A DNA stretch of 64,000 bases from IMG/VR virus record IMGVR_UViG_3300009601_000004, positions 1-64,000 of that record. One strand, given 5' to 3'. A model generated the notes under the pieces. That model worked only from the letters and a program-made list of their open reading frames with translations, was not told the DNA's origin and did no database searches. Positions 57,010 through 64,000 of this stretch are shown piece after piece. This DNA is from a virus. The position numbers and the translations under genes are program-made. Position 1 is the first letter of the stretch, and every line of letters starts with the position of its first letter.

Positions 57010-59150
57010 GACCGATTGCACTCCCCCCAGCACCAGGCACTGCAGCTACGGTTGACAACCGCAAAGTTAGCTACCCTGCGCATACCCGTCGCAAGGTGCA
57101 AGCCGCGCTTGACCGGCTCGACCCTGACCAGACGCGCAGCTCACAAGCTGTGCGAGCTGGCAAGCGGGGCGCGCTACGCATTGCAGCGACCGCAGGGTCA
57201 GGCAAGACGACGTCGCTAATCGCAACGCTCGCAGCGCTCATCGTGCTTGATGACGTGGACCCTCGCGAGATCTGCGCAGTCACGTTCACAAACAAGGCGG
57301 GTACCGAGATGCGCGAGCGCCTCGCACACCTCATTGGCCTAGTGCCCAAGGGCCTGCGCATGGGTACGTTTCACGCCCTTGCCCTGTCACGTCTTCGCGA
57401 GCTGGACAAGGACCGTGGGTGGGCGAATGACCGCAACCTCGACATCGCACGGTTTGACTCCGCCATACCGTCATCTAAAGAGATGTGGGAGTCAATCATA
57501 GGCTGGCGGCGAGGTGGCGTCTTTGGCAGTGAAGAGAAGTCCTTGTCTATCGACGGGGCGGATTGGCAAGAATACCAGCTTGTGGTCGACCAGCTTCGAG
57601 GGTCCGGTTTGCGCGTCAGTGACGACCCCCTCAAGGTGGCGGAAGCCTGCGAAAAGAAAGGTCTGCCCAGTCTGTACACGGCGTGGAAGCTGTTCGCTGG
57701 CGGCAAATCGCAGCTCAACATCTGGGACTTTGCCGATGCCCTAGACGCCTATCTCGACCTCATCACAGACGGTCGGGAGCCTTGGACGCCTCGGTACATC
57801 GTGGTGGATGAGGCCCAAGATAACAACATGGTGCAGCTGTCTGTCGCCATGGCTCAGCGCGCTGTGACTGACGGTACATTGGTGCTCGTCGGTGACGGCT
57901 CACAGAGCATCTACGAATGGCGTGGCGCGACGCCGGAGGTATTTTGCAAAGCAGACACTCTCATACCGGGCACTGAAACGACCACGCTACCCAACAACTA
58001 CCGCTCTGTCCCGGCCATCGTAGCGCTGGGCAACCGAGTCGGCGAAACACTGGGGAACGAGTGGACTGCCGGCCTTGTCGCCCGTGCCATCCGCCGCAGT
58101 GTGCCAAGCATCCAGCCTGTGGGGGCACTCGTAGGCAAAGACCCACTGATGACCGCCTACCTAGCAGCCGACGTCATTGCCAAGGCCGTGAAGGAAGGGG
58201 GAAAGCCCGACGACTTCGCTATCCTCATCCGCACCAACAACGCCGCCGCTCTCTACGAGGGTGCGCTCATGGCGAGGGGCATTCCATGTGTCCGCTGGGG
58301 CGGTACGCCTTTCTGGGAACGACACGACGTGCTCGGTTTCGTCGGGTACCTTCTGTTGGCGGAAGGCGGCAAAGGTGGTCGGGTAGCTGACACAACGCTC
58401 GTGCAGGACGGTGGGGCCTTCCGGCGCATTGTCAATCAACCTCTGCGCTACTTGCCCCGTGCGTGGACTGACGCCGTCGTAGACCGTGTCTACAACGGAG
58501 CCCCCTTGGTAGAGGCCATTCGGGATGAGCGCAGAGGCCTGAAACAAAAGAGCCAAGTGCGAACAGGCGAACTTGCCAGTTTCATCGAGCGCATTCAAGG
58601 CCACAGCTGGGAACACACCCTGTCAGTCGTGCGGCGCAAGATGGTCGAGGGAATCCCAAGGGACAATGGTCAGCAACCTGACGAAGAGAAACGCGCGGTT
58701 CCTGCGACATGCGCCGGCATCGCCAAGCGCGAATACTGCGGTGGGGAGCCGATGAGCAATGGCCTGCAATTCGCGCGGTACGCTGATGCAGGTGCGCGCA
58801 ACGCGGCGCGGGCAAATGGTCAAATCCCGGAGGGTAGGACCGTCCTGTCCACCGTCCACCGTTTCAAGGGCCTAGAACGCCCCCGCGTCATCATTCCGAT
58901 GGAAGATGGCCTATTCCCACACAAAAACTCGAAGGGTGACCCTGGCCGTTACGGCGAAGAACAGCGTTTGTTCTACGTGGCTGTGACCCGTGGACGTGAC
59001 CAGGTGTTGGTCACATGCTCACGCGCCAACCTAGATGGCGAGCCTCTTGGCACGTCGGACTTTGTGGACTTCCTGCCTGATGACGTGCGTAGCGACATCA
59101 AGGACGCCATGGCTATCGACGACTACGGCGACGAGGGGTACGAAGAATGA
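57006..59150 (+). CDS. UvrD/Rep-type SF1 helicase
   Basis: 714 residues, ATGA overlap. Motif I IAATAGSGKTTSL; Ia EICAVTFTNKAGTEMRER; Ib GTFHALAL; II VVDEAQDNN; III VLVGDGSQSIYEWRGA; IV NYRSVPAI; V TVHRFKGLERPRVII; VI LFYVAVTRGRDQV. Full set. It unwinds DNA 3'-5' in repair or recombination. Coupled to the tyrosine recombinase downstream. Confidence 0.95.
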   Translation: MRPIALPPAPGTAATVDNRKVSYPAHTRRKVQAALDRLDPDQTRSSQAVRAGKRGALRIAATAGSGKTTSLIATLAALIVLDDVDPREICAVTFTNKAGTEMRERLAHLIGLVPKGLRMGTFHALALSRLRELDKDRGWANDRNLDIARFDSAIPSSKEMWESIIGWRRGGVFGSEEKSLSIDGADWQEYQLVVDQLRGSGLRVSDDPLKVAEACEKKGLPSLYTAWKLFAGGKSQLNIWDFADALDAYLDLITDGREPWTPRYIVVDEAQDNNMVQLSVAMAQRAVTDGTLVLVGDGSQSIYEWRGATPEVFCKADTLIPGTETTTLPNNYRSVPAIVALGNRVGETLGNEWTAGLVARAIRRSVPSIQPVGALVGKDPLMTAYLAADVIAKAVKEGGKPDDFAILIRTNNAAALYEGALMARGIPCVRWGGTPFWERHDVLGFVGYLLLAEGGKGGRVADTTLVQDGGAFRRIVNQPLRYLPRAWTDAVVDRVYNGAPLVEAIRDERRGLKQKSQVRTGELASFIERIQGHSWEHTLSVVRRKMVEGIPRDNGQQPDEEKRAVPATCAGIAKREYCGGEPMSNGLQFARYADAGARNAARANGQIPEGRTVLSTVHRFKGLERPRVIIPMEDGLFPHKNSKGDPGRYGEEQRLFYVAVTRGRDQVLVTCSRANLDGEPLGTSDFVDFLPDDVRSDIKDAMAIDDYGDEGYEE

Positions 59151-60034
59151 AACGCGCAGGCTCCAAAGGTGGGCCCACCACACAAACACAAGCCAAGTTC
59201 CGTGCCCAGTTCGGCAAGTACCTCGCGGACCAAGGGCTGTCCGACGCAACAGTCAAGCAGTACGTGGGGCGTGGCGCGGCTTGTCTGCGCTCGCGTCAGA
59301 CGCCAGCGCAATGGCTGCAGTCTAAGGTGGGTAAGGGGGCACCTCGCGGGACCGTGCTGGGGTACCGTAGTGCAGCGCAGCACCTGCACGCCTTCCTGTC
59401 CATTGTGAAGCCTAGCATCGCAGGAGAGCCCCCTAAGGTCGACATGAAGCGTGTCGTCAAGAAGCGGCAGCTTCGGCTGAACAGTAGTCTTGATCCCGAA
59501 CGCCTCAAGATGTACATAGATGCCGTGCTCGCCGATAAGGTCATCTCACCCGAAGCGCGCGCCATCCTGCTGCTTTTGCCCTTCACGGGTTTGCGCGTTT
59601 CGGAGGCTTGCAACCTGCGACCGTCGCACCTGGTCAAGCAGGGCAATGTGCGCTGCATTCACGTAGCCGACGGCAAAGGGAACAAGGAGCGCTTCGTCCC
59701 CATGGGCAAGCGTGCCAAGCAGATCACTGACCACTACCAGCGCAAACACCGCTTGCAGGGGCCTTGGCTCTTTCCGAGTCCGATGTCCCCCTCCCGACCC
59801 ATCACACCCAACAACGTGCGTGTTCACCACCGCCGCATCCGCAGAGGTTTAGGGCCGGACTGGGAGTCTGTCCTTGTCCATGACCTACGGCATACGTTCG
59901 CGTCGCTGCTCATCGAGCGTGGTGTGCCCCTGCCGGCCGTCAAAGACCTGCTAGGGCATGAGAGCGTGAAGACCACCGAGATCTACATCCACAGCAACGC
60001 GAGCGCACTCAAAAAGTACGTCGACCAGCTCTGA
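59147..60034 (+). CDS. Tyrosine recombinase (XerC/D-integrase type)
   Basis: 295 residues. Catalytic residues: Arg in FTGLRVSEACNL, Lys in VADGKGNKER, HDLRHTFASLL (His, Arg), LLGHESVKTTEIYIHSN (His, Tyr nucleophile). N-terminal SAM-like domain at residues 15-100. Compact and Xer-like, so it could resolve multimers or integrate the element. It is fused in one unit with UvrD and ends only five bases from the convergent gene, leaving no room for an attP directly downstream. Confidence 0.93.
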   Translation: MKRAGSKGGPTTQTQAKFRAQFGKYLADQGLSDATVKQYVGRGAACLRSRQTPAQWLQSKVGKGAPRGTVLGYRSAAQHLHAFLSIVKPSIAGEPPKVDMKRVVKKRQLRLNSSLDPERLKMYIDAVLADKVISPEARAILLLLPFTGLRVSEACNLRPSHLVKQGNVRCIHVADGKGNKERFVPMGKRAKQITDHYQRKHRLQGPWLFPSPMSPSRPITPNNVRVHHRRIRRGLGPDWESVLVHDLRHTFASLLIERGVPLPAVKDLLGHESVKTTEIYIHSNASALKKYVDQL

Positions 60035-60039
60035 CAGGG

Positions 60040-60846
60040 CTAGGAAGGCTTCACGAGCAAGCCGACCATACGGCCGTTCGCGTCGTTCATCACGCTTAGG
60101 GCCATCATGTCCGACCCACGGAGAGCAGCCATCTGGGGGTGACCGTCGATGGTGACAATGCCGTGGTTAGCGGCACGGCAGCTGTCCAGCGCCTGCAACG
60201 AAGTAGCAGCCAACGGCGCGGCAGACGCGCGAGTGCCATCTGCGTGCTTGGCGAGGTAAGCCTTGATACCTCCCATTATAGTGAATGCTTGGCGCTGATC
60301 TGGCACGCTGACGCGCCACGTACCGTCCGGCAATTTTGCGTAAGGCTGGCGAGCGCGGCGGGCCAAGAACTCTGCTTTAGGTCCGACAATGTCAACAGCG
60401 TAGCCGCTACGTGCTTCCTGCGGCTTGCGCCAGCGGGTGTCGACCATGTCAGCACCTGCGAGGACCAGGAGGCCGTTCGCGCGTACTGAACCATAGGGCA
60501 CTTCGGTGAGGTCCGACTTGGCCGCGGCAGCTGCAATGGACTGCTCATGCACGATCTCTAGTCGGCGGTGGCTTTCAATGAGTTCCTGCTTAGCGGCACC
60601 CAGGCGACCGATGAGCGCTTGGTCTTCCTGCGCCTGCGCGATTGCGGCGTCAAGCTGCGTTTGCACAACCTCGGTCGCCTTAACGGCAGCGTAGGCGGCG
60701 GATTCTGCCGTTTCCTGCGCCTTGATCGCATCGTCTGCCTCGGTCTGCAGGCTCACAATGCGGTTCGATAGTTTGGTGTTTTCCGTCTTCAGTGACGTGA
60801 GTGTCGGCTTCTTTGGCGCGGCTTTACTGGGGGTTTCGTCTGGCAT
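60040..60846 (-). CDS. Coiled-coil protein with C-terminal domain, late block
   Basis: 268 residues, AGGAG before ATG 60846. Residues 15-115 are a coiled coil rich in Ala/Glu/Gln (LQTEADDAIKAQETAESAAYAAV). Residues 120-268 are a mixed domain (GLLVLAGADMVDTRWRKP ...). No family. Last gene of the rightmost leftward block. Confidence 0.65.
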   Translation of the reverse strand: MPDETPSKAAPKKPTLTSLKTENTKLSNRIVSLQTEADDAIKAQETAESAAYAAVKATEVVQTQLDAAIAQAQEDQALIGRLGAAKQELIESHRRLEIVHEQSIAAAAAKSDLTEVPYGSVRANGLLVLAGADMVDTRWRKPQEARSGYAVDIVGPKAEFLARRARQPYAKLPDGTWRVSVPDQRQAFTIMGGIKAYLAKHADGTRASAAPLAATSLQALDSCRAANHGIVTIDGHPQMAALRGSDMMALSVMNDANGRMVGLLVKPS

Positions 60847-60915
60847 GATGGCTCCTGTGCTTAGTGCGCCGGTAGCTTAACACCGCTCGCGGGACAGAGA
60901 GCGAGTATGAGAAGG

Positions 60916-61030
60916 TTGCAACCTTGCGCGTGCGCGGGTAGTATGCGCGTGGACATGCCAGTCCTCTCGTGTAGTGCGTTTCGCCGCGCCAAGACGCCCC
61001 CAGTCGATTGACTGGGGGTGTTCGTGTTTT
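60916..61030 (+). ncRNA. Candidate short transcript: TTGCAA promoter followed by terminator hairpin
   Basis: TTGCAA (60916-60921), 17 bases, TAGTAT (60939-60944), with the -35 inside AAGGTTGCAACCTT. About 50 bases after the expected start, CCCCCAGTC-gatt-GACTGGGGG (60997-61018) followed by TGTTCGTGTTTT would end an 80-base RNA. No plus-strand protein is coded there. The hairpin also fits termination of the leftward 61036 gene. Confidence 0.4.
60997..61030. terminator. Hairpin, possibly bidirectional terminator
   Basis: A 9-base GC-rich perfect stem with a 4-base loop between the stop at 61036 and the next leftward gene; T-rich only on the plus side. Confidence 0.6.
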
Positions 61031-61035
61031 GGGGC

Positions 61036-62169
61036 TTAGTGCAGGCCTCGGACCCCACCGCCAAGCGAAACAGAGCGAAGCCCCGACATGCGGTTCGAGC
61101 TGCTTTGCTTGATGTGGATGGTACCGCCCTTGATGGACATGTCGGCGTTGCTGTGCTTGTACCCGCGCGACTGTGCCCATGCACGCGCGCTAGTGGGTGT
61201 GAACTGCGGTCGAGGGAAGACAAGCACTTTCATGGCCTGTGGGTTTTTGCGGGGCTTCGTCATCAGCTTAGCCATGTGTGCCGGTCCTTTGGCCAGGATG
61301 GGGTCGATGGTGCGTATAGCTGCGGCGTCGCCTTGGTCGGCGAGGTCGGCGAGGCGAAATAGACGCTCCATCTCTGGGACATTGGCGTTGCCCTGCTTGT
61401 ACGCGGTGTGCGAACCTTTACCTAGCGTGGACAAGCGAGTGGACTTGAGCTGCAGCTCGACGGGCACTTCAACCATGCGCCCGTCTTCGGTTTCCAGCTC
61501 GCGCATCAGCGTGAAGTGGTAAGCGCGGTAGCCGTTGTTGGGGCTGGTGTAAAAGTCGTCGTCTAGCTTGGCGCGGCCCAGTGCCCCGCCTTCGATGATT
61601 TTGCGCATACTCTCCACACCATAGCGGTCGGGCATTACGATGGTGGTGGCTACCACGTCTGTAAGTCCCTTCTTACCCACAAGACGCTTACGGCGCAGCT
61701 TGTTGATCATCGAGTAGGGCGTCTTGACGCGTCCAATGAATTTGCCACCTCGCTTGGTTGCGATCTGTTCCACGTCACGCCTGACGTCTTGAAAGAGCCC
61801 CTGCATCGAGTCGCGGTAATCCAGCAGCTTACCCATCTCTTCAGACAGCTTGGTCTCTTCGATACGGCGGGTGTTCTGTTTGCCGTAGGGTTCAGGGTCG
61901 TCAACCGCTGGGATGCCGTCCCCATCGAAATCGTTGAAGAACGCCGGGTAGTCCTTGCGGCTTAGGCGTGTGTCACCTGTCGCATGGACTGCGTACTCTT
62001 CCGCTCCGCTGTTTGGTCTGACCGAGGGACGCACCACCATGACAGCGTGGCCTTCGCCGTCGTAGACGTGACACGGCTTGTTGGTCGCTGCTGCCTGTTG
62101 GTGAGCGCGCCGTAGTGCGTTCTTTTTGCGTGTGTAAACTGTCGAACGGCCGTCAATGGTGAAGGGCAT
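61036..62169 (-). CDS. RelA/SpoT-like nucleotidyltransferase-domain protein, probable injected (polyvalent) protein
   Basis: 377 residues, GGAG before ATG 62169. Residues 60-100 contain FFNDFDGDGIPAVDDPEPYG, a calcium-binding DxDxDG repeat. Residues 140-270 match the RelA/SpoT synthetase plan: GRVKTPYSMINKLRRK, GLTDVVATTIVMPD, NNGYRAYHFTL and VELQLKSTRL. The C-terminus (FTPTSARAWAQSRGYKHSNA) resembles a segment found in phage prohead/ejection proteins. It could make or bind alarmones in the host cell after injection. Catalytic activity is inference. Confidence 0.7.
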   Translation of the reverse strand: MPFTIDGRSTVYTRKKNALRRAHQQAAATNKPCHVYDGEGHAVMVVRPSVRPNSGAEEYAVHATGDTRLSRKDYPAFFNDFDGDGIPAVDDPEPYGKQNTRRIEETKLSEEMGKLLDYRDSMQGLFQDVRRDVEQIATKRGGKFIGRVKTPYSMINKLRRKRLVGKKGLTDVVATTIVMPDRYGVESMRKIIEGGALGRAKLDDDFYTSPNNGYRAYHFTLMRELETEDGRMVEVPVELQLKSTRLSTLGKGSHTAYKQGNANVPEMERLFRLADLADQGDAAAIRTIDPILAKGPAHMAKLMTKPRKNPQAMKVLVFPRPQFTPTSARAWAQSRGYKHSNADMSIKGGTIHIKQSSSNRMSGLRSVSLGGGVRGLH

Positions 62170-62172
62170 GTG

Positions 62173-63096
62173 TCATCTCCGGGTCATGTATAGAGCGATG
62201 GCGTAGGCGTCCCAAGTGTGTCGATGCTTGCGCAGACGTCGGGGTAGCCGTGGGTTGTTTTTGTCGTTGACCAGGTCCTGCAGTTCACGCCAGACACGCG
62301 AATCGCGGCCTACTTCGGTAGGTGTCAGCCCCAGCAAAGAAGAGGCCCAAGTGCGTTTGTCTATGACGGTTCGGCCTTGGCTTGCCCCATCGGAAGCAAT
62401 GGCGTTGACGACGTCGGCACTCCGCTTGTCCTTGCCGCCGCCCCACGTCTCTTCCACGACCAGGCGATAGGTGCCTTGCGCGAGCTGTGCGGCTCGTGCG
62501 GCGATGTGCTCGCCGATACCGGCCATCGTATCGAACGTCAGTACCTCACCGCTCCCTGCGGCTTCTAGCAGCCCTCGACCGCCTTTACTGTCTTCGTCCC
62601 AAGACCAGCCCCAAGCACCCAAGATGCGCCTGCCATCTGCCGTGATGAGGACGGCGGCACCGCTGGGGCCGTCGTCGACTGCGAGCACTGGGTTAGCGTG
62701 GCGCGGGTTGCGCTTGACCGTCGGTGTGCTGCGGGCCAGCAGCTCGATACGACCCGTCAAGGTGGGACCGTTGAGTGACTGATAGCCTTTCGTGATGAGC
62801 TGGTTGCTGTACGACGCAGCGACACCAGAGGCGTGCGAGACGGTGATGTGATGTGGGCCCACAGAAGGAAGTCCACGAGGCAGCTCAACGACCAGAGCCT
62901 GCGCCTGCTGGTCTTGCGCCACTCCTACCACTTTCATGCGCACTGCACGCCCGACAAGGTCAGGCAGAGCGGACAGCGCGAGTGTGACGTGGTCCGCAGT
63001 GACATGGGGATGTGCAGGCGCCACGGCGCGTAGCACAGCTCGCCGTGACTTAGGGGACAGCTTGACCGCGGTGTATTCGCGACGACGCTTTGTCAT
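62173..63096 (-). CDS. 2H-phosphoesterase-like domain fused to RuvC-like nuclease
   Basis: 307 residues from ATG 63096 (ATGA with the previous stop). Residues 30-125 have two HxT motifs, His36-Val-Thr38 (DHVTLALSAL) and His83-Ile-Thr85 (HHITVSHAS), spaced as in small 2H phosphoesterases/tRNA-ligase CPD domains. From about residue 135 a RuvC-like fold follows: LAVDDGPSGAAVL, RLVVEETWGGG, and C-terminal HTWDAYAIALY. The C-terminal half probably cuts branched DNA; the front half may process RNA or cyclic phosphates. The two-domain combination is unusual. Confidence 0.7.
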   Translation of the reverse strand: MTKRRREYTAVKLSPKSRRAVLRAVAPAHPHVTADHVTLALSALPDLVGRAVRMKVVGVAQDQQAQALVVELPRGLPSVGPHHITVSHASGVAASYSNQLITKGYQSLNGPTLTGRIELLARSTPTVKRNPRHANPVLAVDDGPSGAAVLITADGRRILGAWGWSWDEDSKGGRGLLEAAGSGEVLTFDTMAGIGEHIAARAAQLAQGTYRLVVEETWGGGKDKRSADVVNAIASDGASQGRTVIDKRTWASSLLGLTPTEVGRDSRVWRELQDLVNDKNNPRLPRRLRKHRHTWDAYAIALYMTRR

Positions 63097-63986
63097 GCGT
63101 CGATACCGGAGGCTTGCAGCTGGAAGGCGTGGGGCCACTTCGCAATGGTGTCCTCCATCCGCAGCATCTCAGCGTGCTCTTTGCCTGGTAGACGCCGACC
63201 GGCCTCTGCGTAGCCCATCATGCGGTCTTCCATCGCAACGTACTGCCGGTACATCTTCGTAGCCACTGCCATCGTGGGGAGGCCGTCGTTGTCGTCGTTG
63301 TCGTTGCTGGCCTGGATGGCCTTCACGAGCTTGCGCCAGTCCCAGTTTGGGATGCCAAAGACTTCCGCAACGTGCATCAGCGCGGCACCTGTAAGGATGC
63401 GCTGCTGCACCTGACCACGCCGGCTCCAGTTGAACCCGCGCAGCTTGCCATGGATGGGAGCACCCCGCTCGTAGGCGAGTTTGATGCGGTCGTCTGTGAT
63501 CTCGATGCCGACCTCGGTACCGTCAGGCGCAACCAAGTTGCCGGACACACCCGAGGCCTCTTTGCGCACGAGGATGTCATCGAGCATGTCGACGGCGGCT
63601 TTCAAGTCGGGCCCCGTGGCTTTACCTTGACGCCTCGCGGCAATCAATAGCTTCAGCTTGCGCAGCTGGATACCGGCTTGACCCCCTGACTCTTCCATGC
63701 GTGCTTTGTTGATCTCACGCTGGGTGACTTTGGCCGCTTGCTTGATCAAGTCGAGCCAGTCCCCTTGCCGGCGGTCGGCACTGTCCGACTTTTTTTGCTC
63801 CCGGCGCTCATTGCGACCACCTCGGCCTGTGATCATCCACGATGTGGTACCTGCCCGCGAGCCCAAAAAGGCGCGGAAAGCGGCTTTGTACTTTGTCAGG
63901 AAGCGGCCTAGCTCGGCAATGGCTGTACGGCGCTGGTTGACTGTATCCGCCATGTCTGCAGCCTCTTCTGCCATGTCATTCCACAT
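63093..63986 (-). CDS. Probable injected (polyvalent-like) protein, possibly 5'-truncated by the window
   Basis: 297 residues from ATG 63986, but the frame stays open to 64000, so the true start may lie outside. Residues 25-75 (KYKAAFRAFLGSRAGTTSWMITGRGGR then RREQKKSDSADRRQG) resemble a segment found near the ends of large phage polyvalent proteins. Then helices, and an acidic Asn/Asp run. No catalytic motif. The stop overlaps the 2H/RuvC gene. Confidence 0.55.
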   Translation of the reverse strand: MWNDMAEEAADMADTVNQRRTAIAELGRFLTKYKAAFRAFLGSRAGTTSWMITGRGGRNERREQKKSDSADRRQGDWLDLIKQAAKVTQREINKARMEESGGQAGIQLRKLKLLIAARRQGKATGPDLKAAVDMLDDILVRKEASGVSGNLVAPDGTEVGIEITDDRIKLAYERGAPIHGKLRGFNWSRRGQVQQRILTGAALMHVAEVFGIPNWDWRKLVKAIQASNDNDDNDGLPTMAVATKMYRQYVAMEDRMMGYAEAGRRLPGKEHAEMLRMEDTIAKWPHAFQLQASGIDA

Positions 63987-64000
63987 ACTGGCGTACTCAC

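Noticed and set aside
59147-60040. attP site next to the integrase
   Set aside because: Only five bases separate it from the convergent gene, and upstream is UvrD coding sequence; no core repeat is visible.
1-64000. tRNA genes
   Set aside because: I looked for GTTCGA-type T loops with matching acceptor stems; the hits seen lie within genes and do not fold.

Overview
The window looks like part of a large, GC-rich bacterial virus genome, or a temperate or virus-like element. It carries a replication and recombination set: a family A DNA polymerase with a UDG-like front end, an SF2 helicase, a DUF3987-type P-loop protein, a Cas4-like nuclease, a RecA/Sak4-like ATPase, a DEDDh exonuclease, RNase H, UvrD, a tyrosine recombinase and a RuvC-like nuclease. 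It also has dozens of small, tightly overlapping accessory genes, fibre-like and membrane-anchored proteins, a holin-like protein and a divergent sigma factor. Strong Shine-Dalgarno sites and sigma70-like promoters point to a bacterial host, which I cannot name. No tRNA, rRNA, CRISPR array or insertion sequence was seen. Terminase, portal and major capsid were not recognised. Both ends cut into minus-strand genes, so a late region probably continues outside the window.

Layout. 1-12682 (minus) is a virion/late-like block: poly-Gly protein, Pro-rich protein with a C-terminal membrane anchor, sigma-like factor, several unknowns, a DUF3494 (ice-binding-like) fibre, a transglutaminase-like protein with a C-terminal membrane helix, a secreted beta protein, a fibre, an Acb2-like domain protein and a 704-residue coiled-coil protein. 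12876-21443 (mostly plus) is an early region with small regulators, RNA ligase and Dam methylase. It includes an AT-rich inverted-repeat region next to a divergent recombinase-like gene. 21440-23341 (minus) is a short unit with an HD hydrolase and an alanine-repeat protein. 23492-38169 (plus) is a long run of small overlapping genes with a YfbR-like nucleotidase, an SMC-like ATPase, DUF3310, an FmdB zinc ribbon and RNase H. 38187-50241 (minus) is the core replication module. 50340-60034 (mostly plus) holds the holin-like protein, a pol A motif-A protein, an AAA ATPase, UvrD and integrase. 60040-64000 (minus) resumes the late-like block, with a RelA/SpoT-domain protein, a 2H-like/RuvC fusion and a probable injected protein.

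Regulation. Most plus-strand units in the left half start at a promoter containing CCGC(TG/CA)GCGG and often TTGCAA inside a GGTTGCAACC palindrome. The replication module carries a different palindrome, close to CTACACGATCGTGTAG, at three promoters, and encodes a small ribbon-helix-helix protein. A third motif, CGCTARACT, sits just before several late-type genes. Start-stop overlaps (ATGA, GTGA, TAATG, TGATG) are nearly universal and were used to fix many start codons.

The most unusual items are a stand-alone protein carrying only the fingers-proximal/motif A piece of a family A polymerase, the 2H-phosphoesterase-like/RuvC fusion, the Acb2-like (anti-CBASS) domain fused into a virion-block protein, the alarmone-synthetase-like domain in a probable injected protein, and the promoter/operator families.
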